Shown: one piece after another, positions 45,552-54,833 of the stretch
Position numbering within the stretch: position 1 is the first letter of the stretch
How the letters are laid out: each line of letters begins with the position of its first letter
Origin: Burkholderiales bacterium Ga0077544
Lineage (GTDB): Bacteria > Pseudomonadota > Gammaproteobacteria > Burkholderiales > Burkholderiaceae_D
Assembly (NCBI GenBank): GCA_001464355.1
Contig: LNEU01000023.1
Coordinates: 1 to 64,000 of the forward strand
Direction of reading: 5' to 3'
DNA: 64,000 nucleotides
Notes under the pieces: model-generated
Database searches by the model: none
What the model saw: the letters and a program-made list of their open reading frames with translations, nothing else
What the model was told of the DNA's origin: nothing
Position numbers and translations under genes: made by a program

Positions 45552-46316
45552 ATGAAAATAGCCACCTGGAACGTCAACTCGCTCAAAGTCCGTCTGCCGC
45601 AAGTCTTGCAATGGCTGGCAGACAATCCGGTGGATGTGCTATGTCTGCAGGAAACAAAAACCGTAGACGAAAAATTCCCGTTAGCAGAATTAGAAGCCGC
45701 TGGTTATCAGGTCGCATTCAGCGGGCAAAAAACCTATAATGGCGTGGCTATCCTGTCGCGCCATCCAATCACCGACGTCGTCAAAAACAATCCGCTGTAT
45801 GCGGATGAACAGCAACGCATCATCGCCGGCACGATTGAAGGCGTGCGCATCATCTGCGCTTATGTTCCTAATGGACAGTCACTTGATTCAGACAAATACA
45901 TCTACAAGCTGAGCTGGCTCAAGGGCTTGCATAAATGGCTGGAGCAAGAGCAGAAGCAGTATCCACAACTTGCATTGCTGGGTGACTACAACATCGCACC
46001 GGAAGACCGCGACGTGCACGATCCAGCCGCATGGGTTGGGCAGGTATTGGTGTCAGAACCGGAACGAGCAGCATTTGTGCGCTTGCAGGAAATGGGATTT
46101 ACGGATGCCTTCCGCAAGTTTGAACAACCGCCAAAATTGTACAGCTGGTGGGATTATCGCCAAATGGGATTCCGTTTGAATCGCGGCTTGCGCATCGATC
46201 ATATTTTGCTGTCCGCACCGCTGGCCGCGCGCTGCAGCGCTTGCGTCATCGACAAGGTGCCGCGCAAATGGGAGCAGCCGTCAGATCACACACCTGTGGT
46301 CGCCACCATCGATTGA
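45552..46316 (+). CDS. xth: Exodeoxyribonuclease III
   Basis: 254-residue Mg2+-dependent AP endonuclease and 3'-exonuclease of base excision repair. ExoIII signatures are MKIATWNVNSLKVRLPQVL, CLQETKT (catalytic Glu), the GDYNIAPED core, SWWDYR, NRGLRIDHILLS and the C-terminal SDHTPVVATI with the catalytic Asp-His. Length is normal. It is divergent from glyA and ends at a bidirectional terminator. Confidence 0.96.
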   Translation: MKIATWNVNSLKVRLPQVLQWLADNPVDVLCLQETKTVDEKFPLAELEAAGYQVAFSGQKTYNGVAILSRHPITDVVKNNPLYADEQQRIIAGTIEGVRIICAYVPNGQSLDSDKYIYKLSWLKGLHKWLEQEQKQYPQLALLGDYNIAPEDRDVHDPAAWVGQVLVSEPERAAFVRLQEMGFTDAFRKFEQPPKLYSWWDYRQMGFRLNRGLRIDHILLSAPLAARCSACVIDKVPRKWEQPSDHTPVVATID

Positions 46317-46362
46317 TGGTGGCGATGACTGGGATATGTCCTCAAAGAAAACACAGAATGTA

Positions 46363-46390
46363 AAAAAGCCCCGCAAAAACGGGGCTTTTT
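46363..46390. terminator. Bidirectional terminator
   Basis: AAAAAGCCCCG and CGGGGCTTTTT arms around a loop of A residues, between convergent xth and Bug receptor genes. Confidence 0.9.
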
Positions 46391-46433
46391 ATTCACGCTG
46401 CAAGCTCACTTTCATTTGCCTGCTTCCGCACGA

Positions 46434-47411
46434 TCAGTCTACGGTCGCGCCGCTTTCTTTGACGACTTTCGCCCATTTCACCGCTTCATTTTTCACGAAG
46501 ACGGCAAAGTTTTCTGGCGTATCGCCGACATAATCGGAACCAGTATCAGCCAGAATTTTCTGGAAGGCAGGCTCTTTCATGATCTTCTGTGTTTCCGTAT
46601 TGATCTTGGCAACCAATGATTTCGGTGTGCCGGCTGGCGCAAAGAAACCGTACCATGCATAAGATACAACAGCAGGGTAACCAGATTCGGTAAAGGTTGG
46701 AACGTCAGGCAACAAGGACGAACGTTGTGCGCCTGAAACAGCAATCACTTTAACCTTGCCGCTTTTAATATGCGGCATGATCGCGATCATGCTGTCGAAC
46801 ATCACAGGGACATGGCCACCGAGCAAATCGGAAATCGCAGGCGCCGAACCTTTATAAGGTACGTGAGTGATGTCCAGCTTGGTCACGCTTTTGAACAATT
46901 CACCTGTCATATGCTGTGGGGTACCCGATCCAGCCGACGCGTAAGAAAACGTAGGTTGCGCCTTGATGTAGGCAATCAGCTCTTTCAGATTATTTGCAGG
47001 CACGGATGGATTCACAACCAGCACCAGCGGTACGCGCAACAGATTGGTGATAGGCACCAGATCCTTGCTCGGATCGAACGCCATCTTCTTGTACAAGCTA
47101 GGATTGATGACTATCGGTGCGCTGGACGTGATCAACAACGTATTGCCATCTGCTGCTGCACGGGCCACCGCAGCACTACCGATGTTACCGCCGCCGCCAC
47201 CGCGATTATCGATGACAAATGGTTGACCCAGTGTTTCTGTCAAGCGCTTGGCAATAGGACGTGCAGCGATATCAGATGGGCCGCCTGGAGGCCAGGGCAC
47301 GACGACGGTGACCGTCGAGTTAGGCCAGTTTTGTGCGAATGCACTGACTGAAAAACTGGCTGCTGCAATCGCGCAAAAGAGTACTTTGCTCACGCGGGAT
47401 ACTTGTCTCAT
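46434..47411 (-). CDS. Bug-family periplasmic solute receptor (TctC type)
   Basis: 325 residues. The signal peptide ends in SAFA, and the mature protein starts at QNWPNSTVTVVVPWPPGG, the typical Bug start. Other family marks are DNRGGGGGNIGSAAVARA, SYASAGSGTPQHMTGELF and GYPAVVSYAWYGFFAPAGTP. Such receptors bind carboxylates such as tricarboxylates for TctAB-like transporters. No tctA or tctB is nearby, so it is an orphan receptor, very common in Bordetella-like and Herminiimonas-like genomes. Ligand unknown. Confidence 0.93.
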   Translation of the reverse strand: MRQVSRVSKVLFCAIAAASFSVSAFAQNWPNSTVTVVVPWPPGGPSDIAARPIAKRLTETLGQPFVIDNRGGGGGNIGSAAVARAAADGNTLLITSSAPIVINPSLYKKMAFDPSKDLVPITNLLRVPLVLVVNPSVPANNLKELIAYIKAQPTFSYASAGSGTPQHMTGELFKSVTKLDITHVPYKGSAPAISDLLGGHVPVMFDSMIAIMPHIKSGKVKVIAVSGAQRSSLLPDVPTFTESGYPAVVSYAWYGFFAPAGTPKSLVAKINTETQKIMKEPAFQKILADTGSDYVGDTPENFAVFVKNEAVKWAKVVKESGATVD

Positions 47412-47588
47412 GATGCTATCCTTATAAAAAGTAATCACGCACCAACTTGTGATTGAGCTGAAAAAACAACCAACACAAACTGATACGCGAAGGGTAAGGC
47501 GACGGATGTACCGCCTCAGAAAAAGAAGAATACCGCATCTTGCCGGATGATACTTACCGAATACTTACCAATTACTTACACGACCAAT

Positions 47589-47942
47589 TTATTCAGCCGC
47601 TGCAATTGCGTAATCGCTACCGAATGGACCAAAGGTCAAGGCGTAGCCCGCATCATCCAACACGCTTTGTGCTTCTGATAAAAATTGATGAGCGGCCTCA
47701 TTCGGCGCATAAATAAATTGCAGGTGTATCGCCAAATCCAAGCCGCGTGAAGATGGATAAGCAATATAAATTTCGCTGCTCTCCATGTATTGCAAACTAT
47801 TGTTGATCTTCGCTTGCAGCTCCGCGAGATGATCTTCTTCTTCGGTCCACGGCAAAGGATCGACGATGTTCAATGTACATATGCCAAAGTCGTTGTCGAT
47901 AATGATGCTATCGATGAGCTTGAGGCGTTCGTTTTTAATCAT
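47589..47942 (-). CDS. Small conserved protein, DUF6572-like
   Basis: 117 residues without signal peptide or membrane helix. The pattern LIDSIIIDNDFGICTLNIVDPLPW, LQAKINNSLQYMES and a closing FLSEAQSVLDDAGY matches my recollection of the DUF6572 family of short cytosolic proteins. Function unknown. No strong ribosome site is visible at the ATG. It is transcribed alone, between the Bug receptor and an 87-residue gene. Confidence 0.65.
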   Translation of the reverse strand: MIKNERLKLIDSIIIDNDFGICTLNIVDPLPWTEEEDHLAELQAKINNSLQYMESSEIYIAYPSSRGLDLAIHLQFIYAPNEAAHQFLSEAQSVLDDAGYALTFGPFGSDYAIAAAE

Positions 47943-48022
47943 GTGAATGTATTCGTGCTTTAAATATTAAATATGGTGATTGCCTTACTATTTTTCAGCG
48001 AACTCAATAAATGGCTACATCG

Positions 48023-48286
48023 TCAGCTCTCGCTCTTTTTAACCAACTGCTTTTCAAAAGCGATATCGGATTTGGTTTGGCGGCGCGGCGTTTGCGGGCC
48101 GTAGGCTTTGACGAAGCTAACAAACTCATCCAGCGGCAAGTGCTCGCACAAGACTACAGGTGCGCCCTCACCCGAATTATCGACCAGATAAAACGATTCT
48201 GCGGCCGTGCGCACCATCGCGTAGCCGTCGTTGCCGCTGCGTTCCTTCAGTCGTTCAACAGCTGAGGTAGCTCGGGTTGATCTCAC
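48023..48286 (-). CDS. Hypothetical 87-residue protein
   Basis: Small soluble protein, no recognised family. It has a central segment AAESFYLVDNSGEGAPVVLCEHLPLDEFVSFVKAYGP that looks like a compact alpha/beta fold and a charged C-terminus. The start is GTG, strongly supported by AGGAG six bases upstream. It begins 20 bp after the methyltransferase gene stop, so the two are probably an operon and may work together. Confidence 0.6.
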   Translation of the reverse strand: MRSTRATSAVERLKERSGNDGYAMVRTAAESFYLVDNSGEGAPVVLCEHLPLDEFVSFVKAYGPQTPRRQTKSDIAFEKQLVKKSES

Positions 48287-48306
48287 TTGTGCTCCTGTCT
48301 TTCGTC

Positions 48307-48963
48307 TTAGCGCAAACGCGCCGTCAACATCCAGTAATGTTCAAAATAATGGATGCGCATGTCTTTTAACAAGGGGCCCAGGCGTTTGCGCAAGGTACTA
48401 CTGGTGTAGTAATTTTTAAGGATTTCGTAGCGCTCACCATCTGGCAGCGCATGGATCTGGTAAGTGTTGCCCTCCAGATCAGTACGCGCGATCACGGTTT
48501 TTTCGGTATCGACTTGCGAATTATCTACCAACACCAGCAAGCCATCCTTGCCTATGATCTTGCGTATGCGTGCTATGACTTCGCTCTGATCCTGGCGCTT
48601 GACATGCGACCACCAGAAGCCGGCGAAACAAGCTGTGAACTCGCCTTCGACCTGTGGATCAAGTGCATCGGCAACCGCAAACTGCACGACTTCCTCAGGC
48701 AATTCTCTGGCTTGCGCCTGCTCAATCAAATTCGGATTGATATCAGTTGCCAGCACCGAAGCTGCGTATTCCGCCAACTCATCGGTCCAGTACCCGTCGC
48801 CGCATGCCAGTTCCAGCACGTGCTGATCCGTCAGTTGATCGCGCAGCTTTTCCATGATGTCGTCAAGCGCATCCATTCCATCCGGATTCTCAACATCTTC
48901 TTCATCGAAATTATTACGCAACGCGTAATACGCTGCCATATCGGTATTGACCGGTTTAATCAT
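48307..48963 (-). CDS. Class I SAM-dependent methyltransferase
   Basis: 218 residues. Motif I reads VLELACGDGYWTDELAE, the acidic end of strand 2 is LATDINPNLIEQAQ, and motif IV lies near CFAGFWWSHVKRQD. The substrate is not evident. Paired with the 87-residue gene downstream. The next gene upstream is the CysB-like regulator gene, also on the minus strand and ending 68 bp away. Confidence 0.85.
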   Translation of the reverse strand: MIKPVNTDMAAYYALRNNFDEEDVENPDGMDALDDIMEKLRDQLTDQHVLELACGDGYWTDELAEYAASVLATDINPNLIEQAQARELPEEVVQFAVADALDPQVEGEFTACFAGFWWSHVKRQDQSEVIARIRKIIGKDGLLVLVDNSQVDTEKTVIARTDLEGNTYQIHALPDGERYEILKNYYTSSTLRKRLGPLLKDMRIHYFEHYWMLTARLR

Positions 48964-49031
48964 ACTTCCAACTTCCTAAAATTTAATAAATAAAGCTTGA
49001 AAATGTGTAGAGCGCGCATTACAAGCTCGTA

Positions 49032-49973
49032 CTACAGCTCGTACATATCCTTTTCACCGCTTAGGACTTGCTCAACCAGTTTGCGATTCAGTGTAGGCGT
49101 CAACAATTCGATAAATGTAAATACATAGCTGCGCAGGTAGGCCCCCTGCTTCAATGCCACGCGCGACACATTCGTACCAAACAGATGTCCGACTGGAATC
49201 GCGTGCAGATTCTTGTCACGTTCAACGTCGAAGGCCATGCCGGCAATAATGCCGACCCCCAAACCAAGTTCAACATAGGTTTTGATCACGTCGGCATCAA
49301 TTGCTTCCAGCAGCACATCCGGCTTCAAATTGCGTAGCGTGAATGCATGATCTATCTTGTTACGACCGGTGAATGCACTGTCATAAGTAATCAGCGGATA
49401 AGCAGCCAATTCCTCCAGCGTGATCGACTTCGATTTCAACAAAGGATGGTCGGGCGGAACGACCACTAGATGCTCCCATTGATAACACGGCAGCGAAATA
49501 AGTCCATCGACGTTGGCAATCGATTCCGTCGCGATCGCCAGATCGGCCTGCCCCATCAGAACCATGTCGGCGACCTGCTTTGGATTCCCTTGCAATAGAG
49601 ACAAGCGGACTTTGGGAAACTTTTGTGTAAAAGCCTGCACTACTTTCGGCAGCGAATAACGCGCTTGCGTGTGCGTGGTCGCAATCGTGAAGCTGCCGCT
49701 GTCATGTGCGGCAAATTCATTGCCTATGTGCTTGAGGCCGTCTATCTCCTGCATGATCACTTCTACAGCCTTCAATACTGCACGCCCGGGTTCGGTCAAA
49801 CCGCGGATACGCTTGCCGTGGCGTGAAAAAATATCCACGCCCAGCTCTTCTTCCAGTTCGATGATCGCTTTCGACACGCCAGGCTGCGAGGTAAACAGCG
49901 CCTTTGCCGCTTCGGTCAAATTGAAATTTTGTCGAACGGCTTCGCGCACAAAGCGAAGTTGGTGGAGATTCAT
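49032..49973 (-). CDS. cysB: CysB-like LysR-family transcription regulator
   Basis: 313 residues: an N-terminal winged helix (MNLHQLRFVREAVRQNFNLTEAAKAL; PGVSKAIIELEEELG) and a periplasmic-binding-like effector domain (~90-300) with the CysB-type blocks TTHTQARYSLP and GRNKIDHAF. CysB activates sulfate assimilation in response to N-acetylserine or O-acetylserine. It is divergent from the tauE-cys operon, with a 10-bp-arm palindrome between. This context makes a sulfur role very likely. CysB and Cbl cannot be separated with certainty by eye. Confidence 0.9.
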   Translation of the reverse strand: MNLHQLRFVREAVRQNFNLTEAAKALFTSQPGVSKAIIELEEELGVDIFSRHGKRIRGLTEPGRAVLKAVEVIMQEIDGLKHIGNEFAAHDSGSFTIATTHTQARYSLPKVVQAFTQKFPKVRLSLLQGNPKQVADMVLMGQADLAIATESIANVDGLISLPCYQWEHLVVVPPDHPLLKSKSITLEELAAYPLITYDSAFTGRNKIDHAFTLRNLKPDVLLEAIDADVIKTYVELGLGVGIIAGMAFDVERDKNLHAIPVGHLFGTNVSRVALKQGAYLRSYVFTFIELLTPTLNRKLVEQVLSGEKDMYEL

Positions 49974-50025
49974 GCCTTCCCCTTATATTTTTAGACCGAA
50001 ATTGCCTTTCAGTCGTTTTTCACCA

Positions 50026-50054
50026 TTGCTTATATCAAAAATGCATATAAGCAA
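50026..50054. promoter_or_regulatory. Operator palindrome for the CysB-like regulator
   Basis: Perfect inverted repeat TTGCTTATAT / ATATAAGCAA with a 9-base spacer. Its centre is about 66 bp before the transcription start expected from the promoter at 50071-50098, the usual LysR recognition site position. Confidence 0.7.
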
Positions 50055-50070
50055 ATAATTACTAAGTAGT

Positions 50071-50098
50071 TTGGAATAAGGCTCAAGTTTATTACTAT
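50071..50098 (+). promoter_or_regulatory. Probable promoter of the tauE-cys operon
   Basis: TTGGAA (50071-50076) and TACTAT (50093-50098) with a 16-bp spacer. The imperfect match is typical of an activator-dependent promoter. Confidence 0.5.
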
Positions 50099-50122
50099 TC
50101 GCCCTACTTTGCGCGAGGTCTT

Positions 50123-50896
50123 ATGTCTGTTTCTTATATCGTTTCAGGTTTTGCTGTCGGTTTGCTGGTCGGTTTGACCGGCGTAGGCGGCGGCTCCCTG
50201 ATGACGCCCCTGCTCACCCTGATGTTCGGCGTATCGCCCACGGTTGCGGTAGGGACAGACCTGGCGTTCGCCTCTGTGACCAAGGTCGCCGGCACTTTTG
50301 CCCACCGCTATCGCGGAAATGTGCACTGGCACATCGTCCGTCAATTGTGCATCGGTGCGTTGCCGGCAGCCGTATTGACAGCGATCACACTGAAATACCT
50401 GGGTGGACTGGATCAGGAAATCGGCCAGGTCATACGGTATTCGATTGCCGGTTCGGTCTTGCTCACCGTAATTGCACTGATATTCCGAACACGCCTGCAA
50501 AACTGGATGAGCGCACATCCAGATCGTCAATTTCACGGTACAAAACTGGTCACGGCAACGATTGTTTCGGGTGCAATTCTCGGTATATTAGTTACAATCT
50601 CATCTATTGGTGCCGGTGCAATCGGCGCCACCATACTGGTTTTGCTTTATCCACGCCTGTCACCGGCCGAAATTGCCGGTACCGACATTGCCTACGCAGT
50701 GCCGTTGACCGCGATTGCGGCTCTCGGCCACTGGTGGTTGGGATCAATCAATTGGGAGTTGCTGGCCATGCTGTTGCTGGGTTCCGTACCGGGCATCACC
50801 TTGGGCTCACTAGTCTCGAAAGCCATACCGGAAAAAGTGTTGCGTGTTTTGTTAGCGACTGTGCTGACTACCGTTGCCGTCAAGTTAGTTTTTTAA
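50123..50896 (+). CDS. TauE/SafE-family membrane protein, probable sulfate or sulfite transporter
   Basis: 257 residues with about seven or eight hydrophobic helices in two halves. The characteristic GLTGVGGGSLMTPLL appears in the first half and TISSIGAGAIGATIL in the second. The family moves organosulfonates, sulfite or related anions. As first gene of a sulfate reduction operon it may import sulfate or export excess sulfite; sequence does not decide. cysI starts 10 bp after its stop. Confidence 0.9.
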   Translation: MSVSYIVSGFAVGLLVGLTGVGGGSLMTPLLTLMFGVSPTVAVGTDLAFASVTKVAGTFAHRYRGNVHWHIVRQLCIGALPAAVLTAITLKYLGGLDQEIGQVIRYSIAGSVLLTVIALIFRTRLQNWMSAHPDRQFHGTKLVTATIVSGAILGILVTISSIGAGAIGATILVLLYPRLSPAEIAGTDIAYAVPLTAIAALGHWWLGSINWELLAMLLLGSVPGITLGSLVSKAIPEKVLRVLLATVLTTVAVKLVF

Positions 50897-50906
50897 GGAA
50901 TACAAG

Positions 50907-52601
50907 ATGTATCGCTACGATCAATACGACCATCAAATCGTCAAGGAACGTATCGCACAATATCGCGATCAGGTTCGCCGTCGTCTGTCTGACGAACTGG
51001 CTGAAGACGAATTCCGTATCCTGCGCCTGCAAAATGGCTTGTACATGCAGCGTCATGCTTACATGCTGCGCGTCGCCGTGCCGTATGGCCTGTTGTCGTC
51101 GGCACAGATGCGCATGTTCGGTCATATCGCCCGCAAGTATGACCGCGGCTATGGCCACTTCACGACGCGTCAAAACATCCAGTTCAACTGGATCAATCTG
51201 GAAGAAACACCAGACATTCTGACTGAACTCGCTTCGGTCGAAATGCACGCGATTCAGACTTCAGGTAATTGCATCCGCAACACGACCTCAGACGAGCTGG
51301 CTGGCGTTGCCGCCGACGAGATCGTCGATCCACGTCCGTATGCAGAAATCATTCGCGAATGGAGTACCTTCCATCCGGAATTCGCTTACCTGCCACGCAA
51401 ATTCAAGATCGCCATCAGCGGTGCAAAAGAAGATCGCGCTGCGACCGCGGTGCATGACATCGGCCTGCACGTGATCAAAAACGAACAAGGCGAAATCGGC
51501 TTCCGCGTGATGGTAGGCGGCGGCATGGGCCGTACCCCTATCCTCGGCAGCGAGATCTGCGCATTCCTGCCGTGGCAACACGTGATGACCTATCTGGAAG
51601 CGATCCTGCGAGTTTATAACCAGTACGGCCGTCGCGACAATATTTACAAAGCCCGCATCAAGATTTTGGTGAAAGCCATCGGCATTGAAGAATATCGCCG
51701 TCAGGTCGAGCAAGAATGGCTGGACATCAAAGATGGTCCGGGAACTGTGACTGAAGAAGAATTGCATCGCGTCGCCGCATTTTTCACTTCGCCTGAGTAT
51801 GAAACCCTGTCTGCAGACAATGCAGATTTTGAAGCGAAGAAAGCAGACGACAAAGCCTTCAACAACTGGTTGAAGCGCAACGTCAAGGCACATAAAGTGC
51901 CCGGTTATGCGGCTGTTGTCCTGTCCTGCAAAAAAACCGGCGTACCGCCGGGCGATGCCACTGCAGAACAGCTGGATTTCATGGCTTATCTGTCTGACCG
52001 CTACAGCTTTGGCGAATTGCGCGTCACCCACGAGCAAAACGTGGTACTGGCCGACGTTAAAGTGTCCGATCTGTACACCGTCTGGCAAGAAGCGAAAGCG
52101 CACGGCTTGGCAACACCGAATATCGGCTTGTTGACCGACATGATCTGCTGCCCTGGCGGCGATTTCTGCTCGCTGGCCAATGCCAAATCGATTCCAATCG
52201 CGGAAGCAATTGCAGAACGTTTCGACAATCTCGACTTCCAGCATGACATCGGCGATATCGAATTGAACATCTCCGGCTGTATCAACGCCTGCGGTCACCA
52301 TCATGTCGGCAACATCGGCATCCTCGGTGTCGATAAAGACGGCGCCGAGTGGTACCAAGTGTCGATAGGCGGCGCGCAAGGTAATGAAAGTTCGATCGGC
52401 AAAATCATCGGACCATCGTTCTCTGCACACCAGATGCCAACCGTGATAGAACGTCTGCTGCAAGTGTATGTACGCGATCGCATCGAAGACGAACGTTTTA
52501 TCGATACGGCGCGCCGCATTGGTGTCGCGCCGTTCAAGGAACATGTATACGCGACCCCGATCAAGGTCGCGCATCCTAAGGGAGAAGACGCATATGCTTA
52601 A
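50907..52601 (+). CDS. cysI: Sulfite reductase hemoprotein (nitrite/sulfite reductase family)
   Basis: 564 residues. It reduces sulfite to sulfide with six electrons using siroheme and a 4Fe-4S cluster. Cluster ligands are CPGGDFC (residues ~415-421) and GCINAC (~460). Arginine-rich siroheme contacts occur early (FGHIARKYDRGYGHFTTRQNIQFNW). No cysJ flavoprotein gene is present; the DUF934 protein encoded next is a conserved partner in Proteobacteria and may be connected to electron supply. The stop overlaps the next gene by 8 bp. Confidence 0.94.
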   Translation: MYRYDQYDHQIVKERIAQYRDQVRRRLSDELAEDEFRILRLQNGLYMQRHAYMLRVAVPYGLLSSAQMRMFGHIARKYDRGYGHFTTRQNIQFNWINLEETPDILTELASVEMHAIQTSGNCIRNTTSDELAGVAADEIVDPRPYAEIIREWSTFHPEFAYLPRKFKIAISGAKEDRAATAVHDIGLHVIKNEQGEIGFRVMVGGGMGRTPILGSEICAFLPWQHVMTYLEAILRVYNQYGRRDNIYKARIKILVKAIGIEEYRRQVEQEWLDIKDGPGTVTEEELHRVAAFFTSPEYETLSADNADFEAKKADDKAFNNWLKRNVKAHKVPGYAAVVLSCKKTGVPPGDATAEQLDFMAYLSDRYSFGELRVTHEQNVVLADVKVSDLYTVWQEAKAHGLATPNIGLLTDMICCPGGDFCSLANAKSIPIAEAIAERFDNLDFQHDIGDIELNISGCINACGHHHVGNIGILGVDKDGAEWYQVSIGGAQGNESSIGKIIGPSFSAHQMPTVIERLLQVYVRDRIEDERFIDTARRIGVAPFKEHVYATPIKVAHPKGEDAYA

Positions 52602-53160
52602 TATCATCAAAGATAAAGTCGTCGTCGGCGAAGACGATTGGACATTGCTGCGCCTGAAACCGACTATCGTTGAAGGCACCGAAGGCGCTGAAGCACAAGA
52701 AGGCGAAACTCCGGAAGCCGTTGTCGTGCCAGCGGGCAAAGTCATCGTGCCGCTCGCCGTATGGCAGGCACAGCGGTCAACCTTGGAAGCACGCAAGGAT
52801 ATCGGCGTCTGGCTTGCCAGCGACGAAAGACCGGAAGCCTTGAAAGACGACGTAGAAAAATTGCAAATGATCGCAATCGACTTCCCTAAATTTGCAGATG
52901 GCCGGGGCTATTCGATCGCGTACAACTTGCGCGCACGTTACGACTACACCGGCGAACTGCGTGCAGTCGGCGATGTATTGCGCGATCAACTGTTTTACAT
53001 GCAACGCGTCGGCTTCAACTCGTTTGCCGTACGTACGGATCGCGATGTCAACGATGCACTGAAAGGCTTAAGCGATTTTTCGGAAAGCTATCAGCAATCG
53101 TGGGATAAAAAGACACCATTGTTCCGCCGTGTTGATCGTCAGGCAGTAGCGCCAAAATGA
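52594..53160 (+). CDS. DUF934 protein linked to sulfite reduction
   Basis: 188 residues, no membrane helix. Conserved DUF934 parts are GVWLASDERPEAL, IAIDFPKFADGRGYSIAYNLR and ELRAVGDVLRDQLFYMQRVGFNSF. The family is found almost only beside cysI and cysH in Proteobacteria, so a role in sulfite reduction is likely though undefined. The ATG at 52594 overlaps the cysI end by 8 bp and follows GGGAGAAG. Its own stop overlaps cysH by 4 bp, so the three are translationally coupled. Confidence 0.88.
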   Translation: MLNIIKDKVVVGEDDWTLLRLKPTIVEGTEGAEAQEGETPEAVVVPAGKVIVPLAVWQAQRSTLEARKDIGVWLASDERPEALKDDVEKLQMIAIDFPKFADGRGYSIAYNLRARYDYTGELRAVGDVLRDQLFYMQRVGFNSFAVRTDRDVNDALKGLSDFSESYQQSWDKKTPLFRRVDRQAVAPK

Positions 53161-53891
53161 TTAGCGAACATTTCGACGAACTGGTGAAAACAACCATCGC
53201 GACGCTGCAACGCGTCGCTGACGAGTTTTCGCCTGCAGTCTTTGCATCCAGTCTGGCGGCAGAAGACCAAGTGCTGACCGACATGATCTTGCGTAACAAG
53301 CTGCAAGAGAAGTTAAGTATTTTCACGCTGGAAACCGGTCGCCTGCACGCTGAGACTTTAGCTGTGCTCGATCGCATCAAGGAAACCTACGGTTACGAGG
53401 TCACTCCGTATCGTCCGCAACCGGAAGCAGTCGAAGCCTACGTCAAGCAAAACGGTTTGAATGCGTTTTACGAAAGCGTGGACATGCGCAAAGAGTGCTG
53501 CCGCATCCGCAAGGTCGAGCCGCTGAATCGTGCGTTGAAAGGCAATCGCTCGTGGGTCACCGGCCAGCGCCGTGCACAATCAAGCACACGCGCCGAGCTC
53601 GATGTGCAAGAGCAAGATGAAGCGCACGACATGATCAAGTTCAACCCGCTGGCGGATTGGTCGGAAGAAGATGTCTGGCATTACATCCGCAGTAATAACG
53701 TGCCCTACAACGTATTGCACGACCGTGGCTTTCCATCAATAGGCTGCGAACCATGCACACGCGCGATTCAACCTGGCGAAGATGTACGCGCCGGTCGCTG
53801 GTGGTGGGAAAACCCGGAATCGAAAGAATGCGGTTTGCACGTCGTCGACGGCAAACTGATCAGAATCAAACCTGTAGCAACTAACGCTTGA
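53157..53891 (+). CDS. cysH: Assimilatory adenylylsulfate (APS) reductase
   Basis: 244 residues. It has the PP-loop-like ATP-pyrophosphatase fold (SLAAEDQVL) plus the 4Fe-4S cysteine set KECCRIRKVEPL (~residues 114-115) and IGCEPCTRA (~197-200). These cysteines mark APS reductases and are missing in PAPS-only enzymes such as E. coli CysH. It reduces APS to sulfite with thioredoxin. In agreement, no APS kinase gene (cysC) is present in the operon. Confidence 0.93.
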   Translation: MISEHFDELVKTTIATLQRVADEFSPAVFASSLAAEDQVLTDMILRNKLQEKLSIFTLETGRLHAETLAVLDRIKETYGYEVTPYRPQPEAVEAYVKQNGLNAFYESVDMRKECCRIRKVEPLNRALKGNRSWVTGQRRAQSSTRAELDVQEQDEAHDMIKFNPLADWSEEDVWHYIRSNNVPYNVLHDRGFPSIGCEPCTRAIQPGEDVRAGRWWWENPESKECGLHVVDGKLIRIKPVATNA

Positions 53892-53897
53892 GATCCT

Positions 53898-54833
53898 ATG
53901 AACACAGTAGTCGATAAATTATTTCTCGATGCAGCCAGCAATAAACATCTGGACTGGCTCGAATCGGAAGCGATCCACATCATGCGCGAAGTCGCAGCGG
54001 AATGCAGCAACCCTGCACTGCTGTTTTCGGGCGGTAAAGATTCGGTCGTGATGTTGCGTCTGGCAGAAAAAGCATTCCGTCCAGGTAAATTTCCATTCCC
54101 ATTGGTGCACATCGATACCGGCCACAACTTCGACGAAGTGATTCAGTTCCGCGACAAACGTGCGGCTGAACTCGGCGAACGCCTGATCGTTGGTTCGGTG
54201 GAAGACTCGATCAAACGCGGCACAGTACGTCTGCGCAATCCACTTACCGATTCACGCAATGCGGCTCAAGCTGTGACCTTGCTGGAAACTATCGCTGAAT
54301 ATAAATTCGACGCCTGCATCGGTGGCGCGCGTCGCGATGAAGAAAAAGCGCGCGCCAAGGAACGCATCTTTTCCTTCCGCGATGAATTTGGCCAATGGAA
54401 TCCAAAAGCGCAACGTCCTGAACTCTGGGATCTGTACAACACCCGCGTACATCCGGGCGAAAACATGCGCGTGTTCCCGATCTCGAACTGGACAGAACTC
54501 GACGTGTGGCAATACATCGCGCGCGAGAAGCTTGAGCTGCCTTCGATCTATTTCGCGCATCAACGTCAGGTCATCCCACGCAACGGCTTGCTGGTACCAC
54601 TGACACCATTGACCCCGGCTAAAGATGGCGAAACAGTTGAAACACAAACTGTCCGCTTCCGTACCGTTGGCGATATTTCATGCACCTGCCCAGTGTCATC
54701 GGATGCAGATACAGTCGACGCGATCATTGCAGAAACAGCAGTCACCCAAATCACCGAGCGCGGCGCAACCCGCATGGATGATCAAACGTCCGAAGCATCG
54801 ATGGAAAAACGTAAAAAAGAAGGATATTTCTGA
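53898..54833 (+). CDS. cysD: Sulfate adenylyltransferase subunit 2
   Basis: 311 residues. The PP-loop SGGKDSVVMLRLAEKAF sits near residue 45. Other CysD motifs are VHIDTGHNFDEV, CIGGARRDEEKARAKERIFSFRD, FPISNWTELDVWQYI and CTCPVSSDADTV. With CysN it makes APS from ATP and sulfate, driven by GTP hydrolysis. Its stop overlaps the cysN start by one base (TGATG). Confidence 0.97.
   Translation: MNTVVDKLFLDAASNKHLDWLESEAIHIMREVAAECSNPALLFSGGKDSVVMLRLAEKAFRPGKFPFPLVHIDTGHNFDEVIQFRDKRAAELGERLIVGSVEDSIKRGTVRLRNPLTDSRNAAQAVTLLETIAEYKFDACIGGARRDEEKARAKERIFSFRDEFGQWNPKAQRPELWDLYNTRVHPGENMRVFPISNWTELDVWQYIAREKLELPSIYFAHQRQVIPRNGLLVPLTPLTPAKDGETVETQTVRFRTVGDISCTCPVSSDADTVDAIIAETAVTQITERGATRMDDQTSEASMEKRKKEGYF

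Noticed and set aside
51288-52796. 502-codon open frame on the minus strand opposite cysI
   Set aside because: It is a reading-frame shadow of cysI and the DUF934 gene, with low-complexity, Phe/Val/His-rich composition, no ribosome site and no family match.
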